Positions 1 through 12,649 of a DNA stretch of 64,000 nucleotides are shown in pieces. The notes under the pieces are model-generated. The model made no database searches. It saw only the letters and a list, made by a program, of their open reading frames with translations, and was not told the origin of the DNA. Every line of letters starts with the position of its first letter. Position 1 is the first letter of the stretch. Made by a program: the position numbers and the translations under genes. The DNA is from Lithospermum erythrorhizon (taxonomy: Eukaryota > Streptophyta > Magnoliopsida > Boraginales > Boraginaceae), in NCBI GenBank assembly GCA_019722365.1, contig JADFUC010001145.1, forward strand, positions 310,001 through 374,000. Reading direction: 5' to 3'.

Positions 1-306
1 AATTGTTATTTTATCAATAAATATTCATTATCTTATACGTATAAAATACTTTTTAGAAAAAAAATTAAAAGATCTTGAGTATTTAGAAGAGGACTCGTGT
101 GGGGTGTGTGTTTGTCTAACATACTCGGTAGTAATTAATTATGTAAGTTTCTTGAGTAGATCTTGAATTCTAGACAAACTAGTATCCAATACAAAATGAA
201 ATTAAAAAAAAAAGACAAATATATAATAAAAAAATGAGGAATGCAGAATATATTATATTTTGATGATGTATGATGTTGCGATATTATTAATATGCGTTTG
301 ACTTAC

Positions 307-2246
307 CATAGCTTCATAATTGTCATCAAGTAGAATATTGGCTGCTTTGATATCACGATGAATGATTCGAGGGTGACCTGCATGGCTCAAGAAAAACAAT
401 ACTCCTATGAGATATACATAACATAAATTAATGAAAAAATAAGTATACTTAATAAAAATATTTGGGGAGAATCATACAGTCTTCATGAAGATAAGCCAAT
501 CCTTTTGCTGATCCTAATGCAATGCGCATTCTGCAAGACCAATCCATCACAGGTACACCTTTACCTACACCAATATAAGTATGTATATAGACTTTAAATT
601 TCCCTTAAAACTTCAACATATACTACACATTTTTAATTATTTCTTACCTTCTCTATTGACCATTTAAACATTAACTTTGATTTTTGTTTCTTAACCAACA
701 TGTCACATTAAGCATGTAAAGGATATAGTGTATGATCTTATAAAAGAAAGAGAAAGTGATAATACTAACCATGAAGATGATGTTCTAAAGTTTTGTTGGG
801 AACAAATTCATATACCAACATTCTTTGGGCATCAGCAATGCAATATCCAACGAGTGACACAAGATGTCTATGATGAACTCGGCTAATAATTTCAACCTCA
901 GCTTGAAATTCCCTCTCGCCTTGCCCACTACCACTCTTGAGACTTTTCACAGCAACAACTCTTCCATTAGCTAACACACCTTTGTGAACATAACCAAATC
1001 CACCTTGACCAAGTAAATTTTCTTGGGAAAATCCAGATGTTGCTGAAGCTAGTTCTTGATAACTGAATTGGTTCTGGGATGAGTATCCTCCAAGACCTCC
1101 CAAAGGTGATGGAGTTATCGAATGTTGTTGTTGGTTTTGTTGTCCTGAATAACCAGAGCTATTGTCACTACTAGTCCCCCATCCGCCGCCGGCACCTGTA
1201 GTTGCCCCTGCCTTTGCTAATGGTGATGGCGGTGAAGGAAATTTAACAACATGGTCCACGGATTGGTTGTAGTGGGTGGTTGGCTTCTTGTAATATGGAT
1301 CTACAAAACAGTTAATGTAATAAGTTCATGTTTACTCATCACCATTATCTTTCTGTTTTCATAATATAATTAATTCGTATAATATCAATAAAGAAAGTAT
1401 AGTCTCAAAACTGAAGTACATAAATTGTTTTCGAATATAAGAAAACTATAATTTAAAACTTCCCTCAATTTCGATTTAAATGATGGACTTTATTCAACAA
1501 TAATCAACATATATATAGTTATATTAAAAAGATTAATAAATTTAAATAATACACATTATATACTTATATGTTATCATGTTACATGCTAATAACCGAATAA
1601 AAAATATTGATATGAGCTCACCATTTTGATAATGACGTTTCTTCTTGTTTTTCCTTGAACAAACAAGGCCTAAGATGACTAAAGCAAGAATCAAAACCGC
1701 AGCCCCAAGCACACCTCCAACAATTGGTAAGGCAGAACCAGGTGAAGCAGAGCTAGATGATGATGATGATGTTAATGATGAGTCGTTTACAGAAGAGTTA
1801 TTAGTTTGTCCAGGTGGTGTGCCAGTTATAGGTGAAGGTGGTGCAATGGCTTGACCAGGTGGTGTTTGCACCTGAACAGGTGGTGCATGTGTTCCTGGTG
1901 TTAAGGGTGGGGTATGTGGGGGGGTGGTTGTTGGGACATTTGTAGGTGTAGGGGGTGGTGGTGATTGAGGGGGGGTCTCTTTTGAAGGTGGTGTTGATGG
2001 GGTGTCTGGTGTTGGTGGTGGTGATGGTGTTGGTGTTGGTGGTGATGGTGGTGGTGATGGTGGTGGTGTTGGTGGAGATGGTGTTGGTGGTGATTGTGCT
2101 GGTGGAGATGGTGGTGGTGATGATGATGATGTTGGTGGTGTTGGTGTTGGTGTTGGTGGAGATGGTGGTGATGATGTGTCGTTGTCTGGTGAAGGTGGTG
2201 GATCAGCCTCCCCCATCATACGTTCATGAAGAGGCATTTTCAACAA
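307..2246 (-). CDS. PERK-type proline-rich receptor-like kinase, 5' part only (3' end outside window)
   Basis: Coding exons run downward: 2246 (or 2219)-1622, 1300-770, 564-478 and 377-307, with GT/AG borders and consistent phases. Exon 1 encodes a long Pro/Ser/Thr-rich ectodomain with SPPPSPP-like runs, then a hydrophobic span (about [20 protein letters not shown]) and a basic stop-transfer stretch. Exon 2 carries the cytosolic linker and kinase N-lobe: [14 protein letters not shown] glycine loop and [11 protein letters not shown] lysine. Exon 3 gives [20 protein letters not shown] and exon 4 the [12 protein letters not shown] catalytic loop. The DFG segment and C-lobe lie beyond position 1. 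PERKs are plasma-membrane Ser/Thr kinases thought to sense the cell wall. The start is uncertain: Met at 2246, 2237 or the MMGEA pair at 2219; the last seems most natural because the ectodomain follows directly. No classical signal peptide is seen, which is usual for PERKs. Confidence 0.9.
1750..2200. repeat. low-complexity GGT/TGG (Pro codon) tract
   Basis: This tract codes for the PERK ectodomain on the minus strand. It is dominated by GGT/GTG triplets on the plus strand and creates spurious Val/Met- and Gly-rich open frames there. Confidence 0.85.
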
Positions 2247-2249
2247 TTC

Positions 2250-3222
2250 TCAATTCCCTCTCCTACCTTCTCCATCACATGCAATAATCAGATATAAGTT
2301 TTTAGTAATTCATTTCATTCATACAATAATTATAACAAAGAAAGCAAAGGAAGAAAATAAGAAAAAGGAAAATGGTTATCTCGTTCATATGAATTCTTTT
2401 CGTAACATTACAAAAACTTGTTGCACCAATGGAAATCAAAATTTGTGAAACATTGGTGCATGTAAAATTTATTAAGATTTAGCATTGGTGCATTGATTAA
2501 TGATGATGAAACGAAAAGTACCTGAATGCAGAAGCTTAGATGAAGCTTAGTGGTAAGAGAGATAGGAATTGATAGTGCATTTTTGAAAAGTCCATCTTTC
2601 AAACTCATTCTATCCCTATTTTTCTTAGACTTAGGTTGCTTCCTACAAAGAAGGGTCCTTCTCTATCTATCCTTCTCACCCTCAAATCTTATGCTTTTAA
2701 TGGCTCTAATTCAAAGTCTGTTACACAATTAGCTCTCTTACCGCTTTTCTCGTTCTTTGTTATGATTCTCTACTTATATGTGTTATTTGTAGGACATAAT
2801 TTGAATCCTAAGTTATTGAGATATGTTTCTTGTTATAGAAATATAATGTCTTTACATAAAAGTGTAGTGCACCACATTTTGAGCCACTAGAAGCAAGCTA
2901 CTTTATGTTAGATCATGTAGCTAATGACATTAAAATAAAGTGTACCACATATGTGCATTTTTAGCACAAATGATCAAAACTAGTACCCTTCATATTTTTT
3001 GTACACTGACAATGATATTGATGTATAATGTAGATACAGATCATGCTTGCTAACAAGTTTGATGACATTATATGCACCAAATTGTTCCTACAACATTTTC
3101 AGAAATGCCAAACATCCAAATTAACAACGATAATAAGAGACTACAAGAATTTCAACATTATAGTCAGATCACAAATTTCAATCTCAAGTTCACAAACAAA
3201 GCCAAAACAGAGAGATCTTTTA
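2250..3222. other. intergenic, 5' side of the PERK gene and 3' side of the plastid-protein gene
   Basis: AT-rich sequence with no coding pattern. A polypyrimidine tract near 2580-2700 may belong to the PERK 5' region. Nothing else recognised. Confidence 0.5.
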
Positions 3223-3741
3223 CTAGCCAAAGCACTGGTCAGTAGGCAGAGGACCAGGGAGGGAACCTTGCTCCAAGAATTGCAACCCAAAAACAACCAA
3301 AATAGCTAGCAATGAAAGATAAGACAATCCTTCAACAGCTCCAAGCAACCCAAATGGGCCATTAGGCAAACCAGAACCAGTCTTGTTCTTGGTGTACAAT
3401 GACCAACCAACAATCCCTACAACAACAAGGTAGCTCACACCTTCTAGTGCACCAATTGATCCACCAGGACCAGGAGGAAGTCCACATCCAGTTGTTTTTA
3501 GCGTAAAAAGCGACCACCCGATAACCGGGGTTGATATCAATCCTCCAATGATGGCTGCTTTCTCTGTTATTCCATCTCCTCCTTCGCTGCTTTCCTTCGC
3601 CATTGCTCGAATTTTCAGCTTACTAGCAGAGTTGATGCAACTCTGGAGGATACTATAATGATGAATTGCAACATTGTGATGGGAAAATGGAAATGATATT
3701 GCTGAGTATGGAGATTGAAGCAGCATCTTTGAAGCTTGCAT
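3223..3741 (-). CDS. plastid-targeted small membrane protein with internal repeat, function unknown
   Basis: A single-exon frame of 172 aa. The first 45 or so residues are rich in Ser and basic residues and poor in acidic ones, like a chloroplast transit peptide; a second Met (MAKESSEGG) follows at about residue 47. The mature part has three hydrophobic spans (near EKAAIIGGLISTPVIGWSLF, YLVVVGIVGWSLYT and YLSLLAILVVFGLQFL). Between them is a duplicated unit: GWSL(F/Y)T, a Thr-Gly pair, GLP, GP, then G-A-(L/V)-E-G-(V/L)-SYL. The C-terminus ends in a Pro/Gly-rich tail. It resembles conserved thylakoid-type proteins of plants and cyanobacteria, but I cannot name the family with certainty. Confidence 0.8.
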   Translation of the reverse strand: MQASKMLLQSPYSAISFPFSHHNVAIHHYSILQSCINSASKLKIRAMAKESSEGGDGITEKAAIIGGLISTPVIGWSLFTLKTTGCGLPPGPGGSIGALEGVSYLVVVGIVGWSLYTKNKTGSGLPNGPFGLLGAVEGLSYLSLLAILVVFGLQFLEQGSLPGPLPTDQCFG

Positions 3742-4194
3742 ATTTAGTAAGGAGAAGATGAAAATGCCAGGGAATGAAGATATGGTGCACGTACCTTATC
3801 TAATTGGTGACTTCTAAAATCTTGATAATGGGTGAACCACATAAATTCCATACTGTGACTTTATTCTACTAAATATGCCCCATTTATTAATCAAGTATAG
3901 AGGAAGTGGTATTATTAATAACATTCCATCAAGTTTGAATCTCTTCAACTTTCTCAAACTGAACATAAAATAAAGTCATTAAAAAATTGTTGATTTCTCA
4001 TTGAATCATTTCATTCAAGTACGAATTTTGTGAATTTCATTCATTTAAGTACATAAAGAAGATTAATGAACAGTAGCCGTTCTCATACTAAAATCATATA
4101 TTGTCATTATTTCTCTCTACTGTTCACATGTGACATGTATTGGTAATAATTCAAAGATGAGTGGTGTCAATATTAGGCACCACTCCAGCTCAAA
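3742..4194. other. intergenic between plastid-protein promoter and U2AF65-like 3' end
   Basis: Short AT-rich spacer holding the upstream region of the minus-strand plastid-protein gene and the 3' UTR of the minus-strand U2AF65-like gene. A 15-base near-repeat around TTTCATTCA(A/T)TTAAGTAC occurs at about 4010 and 4037. No gene seen. Confidence 0.5.
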
Positions 4195-6962
<2,768 letters not shown>

Positions 6963-6964
6963 CG

Positions 6965-8040
6965 TTTTAGGCCTTAATTGTGGACAATTATTTTGGGACA
7001 ATTGGGGGAGTTATAGAGTTGTAAAATTAGTGGATTTTTTTTTACTTATGAGTCGCGTTTAAGGTTTTGAAAAGCTTTTATCGAGCCAAGTCGAGAGACT
7101 AGTGAGTCTTAGCTCGGCTCGTGTATTAATACTTTGGTATCTAAGAATCTCTAGGAGTGAACATATTTACTAAGTCTCTACATATGTTCTAGGTCCTTTT
7201 TGTCCTTACAAAACTATTCAAACTGGTGTAGTGTTCGTTTTATATGCAGTTCAACAGGGATGAAAAAATAAGTGTCGTGCCTTGTCGTTTTTAAATTATT
7301 TTTTGCATTTCCGAACATGAAATGATGGGAAAACGTATTTTTAAGACCCCGACCATACAAGGTATACAATTATGTCATTCGTCTTTACTAAACTACCCGA
7401 ACGTGTACTGCATATGTTGGATGTACAATTTCAAAGGAGACGAAAATAGTAAAAATTTGTATTTTGTGCTTTGAAAATAATTTCCGCCAAAAATGAATTA
7501 TTAGGGTAATCTATATAGCTTCCAAAGTTGTAAGTACAAATAGTTTAAGTATGATTGATGTTTTTAATATTGACTTGTGTACTTGGATTCATATTAACTT
7601 CTTTGTTAAATTATTAATCAATTAATACACACTTGTCACAGAACTGTTAATAAAATTATATCGAATCGAGCTAACTTAAAAGTTTACGTGATAACAAAAT
7701 TTTCATTATGTATGTTTGACATCATTTACCCTTCCATCATATATCAGAATGTTCCGTTTCATTATAACTTTATTTTTCCCAATAATTTGCTAAATTAATT
7801 TAAAAATCCAAAATTATATCAATTTTTCAAAATTGACTCCTTCAATCCATGGCGGAAAGTCAACTGTCCGGCAATTATTCCATGTTTTCCAATTATGGGT
7901 CTGTCTTAGAATTTCATAGTAATAATTGGTTCTGCTTAAAAAAATCATCTTGACTACTAGTTAACAAGAAAAAACAAAAGAGAATAGTCTTTTTTTACTC
8001 TTCATCTCTTTCTTTCTTTATTTTTTCATCATTAAAGCCT
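6965..8040. other. intergenic between U2AF65-like promoter and IDD promoter
   Basis: Divergent promoter region, AT-rich. No coding pattern, RNA gene or transposon ends recognised. Confidence 0.5.
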
Positions 8041-8212
8041 TAAAGTTGCTATTTTTAGCTACACAATTAATTCTAGTGTACATTTATTATCACAATTATA
8101 CTTTGAAATTGCTATTTTTTGCTACCCAATTAATTTTAGTGTACATTTATGATCACATTTCACAATTATGCTTTAAAATTGATATTTTTAGCGTTCATTT
8201 ATTATCACAATT
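8037..8212 (+). repeat. imperfect tandem repeat directly before the IDD start codon
   Basis: Almost three copies of a 60-70-base unit: C-TTTAAAGTTGCTATTTTTAGCTAC, CAATTAATT-TAGTGTACATTTAT, CACAATTAT. Copies start near 8037, 8099 and 8169. The last copy is internally deleted and runs into the ATG at 8213. Confidence 0.8.
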
Positions 8213-10417
8213 ATGCATGCTGACTTAGATAATACCTCCGCCGCGTCGGACCTAGCTGTTTCCGGCGAAGGTGGTGGTTCTGCTACCAAGAAAAAAAGGA
8301 ACCTTCCTGGTATGCCAGGTAAATATTATTAGAGAGAATAAAATATTGCATTTTTATTGTTTTTTATTGATTTAATTTGGTTGTGTTGATTTTGGTTATT
8401 GGGTGTTTATGCCAGGTGAATATTACCATAAAGACAAAAATATTTCACTTTTATTTTTATTTATTGAATTAATTTGGTTATTGGGTGTTTATGTCAAGTA
8501 AATATTACCGGAAAGAAAAAAAAGTTGCATTTTTTTGTTTTGATTAAATTGGTTTGGTTGTGTTGATTTTGGTGGTTATGCATGCAAGGTAAATATTTAA
8601 AGAAAAAAGTAAAAGATTGCATTTTTTGTTATTTTGATTAAAATTTAATTTTGTTATATTGATTTTGGTTATTGGGTGTTTTGATATCATATGTTTGTCA
8701 GTTGAATATAATTTTATGGTATTTTTTTGTTAGATTGAAGTCTGAGTTTGGTATGTGTTGTAGATCCAGATGCTGAGGTGATAGCTTTATCTCCAAAGAC
8801 TTTGATGGCTACAAACAGATTTGTGTGTGAAGTTTGCAATAAAGGGTTTCAAAGGGACCAGAATTTGCAGCTTCATAGGAGGGGGCATAATTTGCCTTTT
8901 AAACTTAAGCAGAGAGAGAATAATGAAGTGAAGAAGAGGGTTTATGTGTGCCCTGAGACTAGCTGTGTTCATCATGATCCTTCCAGGGCGTTAGGCGATT
9001 TGACTGGAATCAAGAAGCATTTCTGTCGGAAACATGGTGAGAAGAAGTGGAAATGTGAGAGATGTTCGAAGAAATATGCTGTTCAATCTGACTGGAAGGC
9101 TCATGCCAAAATTTGTGGAACTAAGGAGTATAAATGTGATTGTGGAATCTTATTTTCAAGGTGAAGTACTGAAGTTATGGAAAGATTTGAGTTGTTGGTA
9201 GCAAGTTTTTCTTTCCCCAGGTCATTGGAGTTTTCCCTTTTGTTGGTTCTGATGTTGATTAATTGATGAATTGTAGGAGGGATAGTTTTATCACACACAG
9301 AGCATTTTGTGATGCATTAGCAGAGGAGAGTGCTAAGACACAAGCTGTGGTGGCACCTCCAAGTGGAAATGAAGAGCTACCAGAGGTTCCGACTGTTGCA
9401 CCATCATCACCCCCACCAGCACCACCAGGACCTCAACAGTCGCCAACAAGCGCTCCTGTGGTGGATGCTTTCGTGCCTGATCAAACTCCAGGTATGCTAT
9501 TGGTGGTTTTCAGCTATTTATTGTGGAATTTGTCGTACTTGTTTTAGTCAAGTGAAATATTTGGATTCTTAGTCTTTCTTCTAGATTTGCTTGCTTCTTT
9601 TAAGTAATCTTTTCTGATGCTTCTCTTTTTGGGGTGTTATGGTCCACCAGATACCCCTGAAGATCTGAATCCCTGTGGCACGTCTGACCAACTATTAGAG
9701 GAAACAAATGCAGCTGCCGGATCAAGAGGAAGCTGTTCTAGTATTAGCCTCTCTAGTAGTATGGAAGGTACCACTAGCTGTGTTTTTGCAAGCTTGTTTG
9801 CCTCGTCAACCGCTTCTGGAAGTTTGTCATCAGAACCACCTGGCTTCTATAATTTATTTGGAGCATTGCCTTGTCCAGAACCGACAACTGATGTAGCTCC
9901 ATCTTCATCAACGGAGCCTATATCTCTTTGCCTCTCAACAAATCGTGGAACGTCACTTTTTGGAACCATGGTTGAAGAACGCAGGCAGTATGTATCTTCA
10001 TCCCAGCCAGCTATGTCTGCAACAGCATTGTTGCAAAAGGCTGCTCAAATGGGTGCAACCTCATCAAATGGTTCTCTATTAAGGGCATTAGGTGGTGTTT
10101 CTTCTACATCTTCAAATGGGCAACAAGAATGGAGTAGGGGACCTGGTGAACCAGATAATACATCTTTGGCAGCCGGTATAGGGCTAGGGTTACCCTATGA
10201 TGGGGGCTCCGGTTTAAAAGAACTGATGTTGGGAGCTCCATCAGTGTCTAAACATACTACCCTTGACCTGCTTGGTTTAGGTATCGGTGCAGGTGGAGGA
10301 TCTAATGACGGCTTTTCGACACTGATGACATCCATGGGTGGTGGCCTTGATGTCACGACTGCCGCAGCATTTGGAGCTAGAGAATTTTCCGGCAAAGACT
10401 TGGGGATGGATTCATGA
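8213..10417 (+). CDS. INDETERMINATE DOMAIN (IDD) C2H2 zinc-finger transcription factor
   Basis: Exons 8213-8318, 8764-9160, 9277-9491 and 9651-10417 give 494 aa with matching phases. Exon 1 holds the basic nuclear signal KKKRNLPG. Exon 2 carries the ID domain: zinc finger 1 (FVCEVCNKGFQRDQNLQLH), finger 2 (YVCPETSCVHHDPSRALGD), finger 3 (WKCERCSKKYAVQSDWKAH) and the start of finger 4 (YKCDCGILFSR), completed in exon 3 (RDSFITHRAFC). Exon 3 continues with a Pro-rich linker. The last exon has the family motif MSATALLQKAAQMGATSS and a TTLDLLGLG stretch near the C-terminus. IDD proteins are nuclear regulators that act with DELLA and GRAS proteins in root patterning, gravitropism, starch metabolism and flowering. 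The start is the only Met before the NLS and sits after a tandem-repeat leader. Which IDD paralogue this is cannot be fixed from memory. Confidence 0.95.
8305..8600 (+). repeat. tandem repeat in IDD intron 1 that repeats the 5' splice site
   Basis: Four diverged copies of an 80-97-base unit starting with TATGCCAGGTAAATATT-like sequence and followed by TTGCATTTTT and TTGGTT-TTGGGTGTTT. The donor-like GT of each copy lies at 8319, 8416, 8498 and 8589. Only the first is the exon 1 donor. Confidence 0.8.
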
Positions 10418-10804
10418 CTCAAACCGTTAATGAGTGAATTGTAACATTCCTAAAACCGATGTGAACTACTTCTAGTTGACACGATGAAGGGGCTAACTAT
10501 TATGAGCATGGCCAATATGTATTGGTCTATTGATGGTTTTGTATGTGTGGTCACGGCATTTTAGTCAGTAAGATGTAATCATCGTGAATTGTTAGGGAAG
10601 GATTCTGAGCTATTAATGATGTTCATGTGCCATTTGTGAAAAAGGACTGAAATTAAAAAGTCCATGTAATATATAACCAGCAGACCTTTTTCAATCTCAT
10701 TATTTGCATGAATGATAGATATACCATACCATATCTAGTTTGTTATAAATCTCATTTCGATCATCCCGGTTCAGCTAATATCGTTTTCGATACCACATTG
10801 CAGT
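10418..10804 (+). other. IDD 3' flank / 3' UTR
   Basis: Non-coding sequence after the IDD stop codon, probably mostly 3' UTR. No further gene until the kinase relic. Confidence 0.5.
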
Positions 10805-11690
10805 AGGAAGGAGCGCAATCGTGTACAAAACTGAGCTAGGTGATGGAGGTCTTGCCGTGAAGCAGTTCAATGCAACGAAGGGCGGTTGGGAGATGAAGGT
10901 TGGAGAAGTAAGAGTTTAATATTAGCTCAAATGTTATGTAAGGATTTAAGGCATCGTAACATTGTGAAGTGTTATGGAGTCTGCATAGGACATGAAAATT
11001 GCAGATATTTAGTCTTTGAGTTATTGTAGACTAGAAACCTCTCCAAATTTGAGTGAAGATGAGCACATGCTCAAAACTTCGGTTGGAGTGCTAGGATACA
11101 AGTTCTTCAATGGGTGGCAGAAGCATTATTTTATATGCACCACTGTTCTTCTACTCCCATGGTTCACCGAAATGTAGAAAATACAAAAACATCTTGTTCG
11201 ATCATGGAAACGTAAGCTCCTTGCCATGGTTTTGGCAAGGCATTGGTGATCGCCTCGGATCTCCATCAGGTACATATCCAGGTATGCTTTGTCGTCATAA
11301 GAAAATTATATTACGGTTGTATTTCAGGTGTTCAGAGGCCAGAGCGAGTCCTTGTGTTTTGCATTACCAGATCGATTTTATCCATGGATGCAGATGCAAT
11401 TTTCAAGATCGTGTGTGTAAGCTTCGGTGAGCTGATACAGAGAGATGCTTATGGGAAGCCTTCTGTTGATTTCATCGCTTTCGTTTCGTCATCAACAAAC
11501 TCCTCCAGTTTCATACCAGTGAGAGATTTGATTGATCATCGAGCATTACCTCCAACATATCATGAAGAAGAAAAATATTTTGTGCTTCATGGTTGGCATT
11601 ATGCTTAGATCCTAATCCCCAGCTACGACCAACAATGCACCGAGTTTGTTCTAATCTAGCTCATCTAGGAGACCAAAAGAGAATTAATTT
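10805..11690 (+). pseudogene. degenerate receptor-like kinase domain
   Basis: Scattered blocks in changing frames match a receptor-kinase catalytic domain. GRSAIVYKTELGDGG then LAVKQFNATKGGW (glycine loop and VAIK lysine) starts near 10805. RHRNIVKCYGVCIGHENCRYLVFE lies near 10950-11020. MVHRNV then KNILFDHGNVS (catalytic loop with HRN instead of HRD) lies near 11155-11215. The subdomain XI-like block LDPNPQLRPTMHRVCSNLAHLGDQ spans about 11600-11682. Several stops and at least four frame changes separate them, so it cannot encode a kinase. No introns are evident. The parent was probably a membrane receptor kinase, perhaps of lectin type; that subclass is a guess. Confidence 0.8.
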
Positions 11691-12500
11691 CATCTGTCGA
11701 AGCGAGATCTTGACCGGACGCAGCCTCTGGCTGCTGGCGGTGAGTCGGCTTCGTATTCATTTGCGAATAAGCGCCTTGTTGATAACCCTCTCATTTGTTT
11801 TATGAGAGAAGGTGGGGGCAGTGTGCGACTATCTTCATTAAACAGTGGCTAGCGCTAAGGAAGATTTCCAAACTTGTTGCTCTTTTTGAGGGGTGACTCG
11901 TCGTCGGGGTAGTATCGTGGCTTGAGCTCTTCTATCCACGGGGTGATGTTACGCTTGAAGAAGGTGGTGAAACTCGAATCCTCCCTCTTGAAGAAAACCC
12001 TCGTGAAATTTAAATACTTGGCCAGACGAGTTTTATAGTTACTTTCAATTTTATTCGCTTTTTCTTTTCACGGAAATTATGTCCCTACGTAAGTTATCTT
12101 GTACTCCTTGAATTCTTCGTGCCATATCCATCACTTGCCCCACCAGCGATGTCCTCTTTATAGTAGAAAAGAATTATCCACAATCTCCCAATCGGGGTTA
12201 ATGATTGGCGAGCAGCGTTGAGCTTCTTGGGAAGGTTTTATTTGTTGTTTATCTTAGCAAGGGTTCGAGTTCTTGTTTTTATCGCTTGAGGATGTATTCG
12301 CCCTAAGCGAATATTTATCTACCCTAAGAGGTGGGAGTCGTTCGCTTGAATGTAGAATGATGATATTACTCCTTGAGGAGGTTTGGTTTGAGTCGTTCGG
12401 CGGGCCGAACACAGAATGATATTCTATTTGAGGGAGGTTTGAGAGATGGTTTTTAAAGGCGAATGATCGAGTTAGATCATAAATCATAACCTTATGTCTG
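11691..12500. other. unassigned sequence between kinase relic and gypsy element
   Basis: Higher GC than typical spacer and possibly part of the gypsy LTR or untranslated end, but I find no matching second LTR. No intact frame supported. Confidence 0.4.
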
Positions 12501-12521
12501 ATTTATGAATAATTGTAATAC

Positions 12522-12640
12522 ATATGGTGGCGGATTAAACCGAACCACATATTTTTCATTCATGATAAAAGAAGAGTGGTGGATAAAACCGAGCCACGAG
12601 GTACATCATAAGTGGTGGATAAAACCGAGCCACGAGTTCA
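12522..12640. repeat. 26-base repeat, three copies
   Basis: AGTGGTGGATAAAACCGAGC followed by CACGAG occurs twice exactly (near 12573 and 12610), and a variant (ATGGTGGCGGATTAAACCGA, ACCACAT) lies near 12523. It sits at the 3' side of the gypsy remnant. Confidence 0.75.
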
Positions 12641-12649
12641 TAGATATTC

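Noticed and set aside
1955..2287. Plus-strand Val/Met-rich and Gly/Asp-rich open frames
   Set aside because: They are the complement of the proline-rich PERK ectodomain codons and have no independent gene signals.
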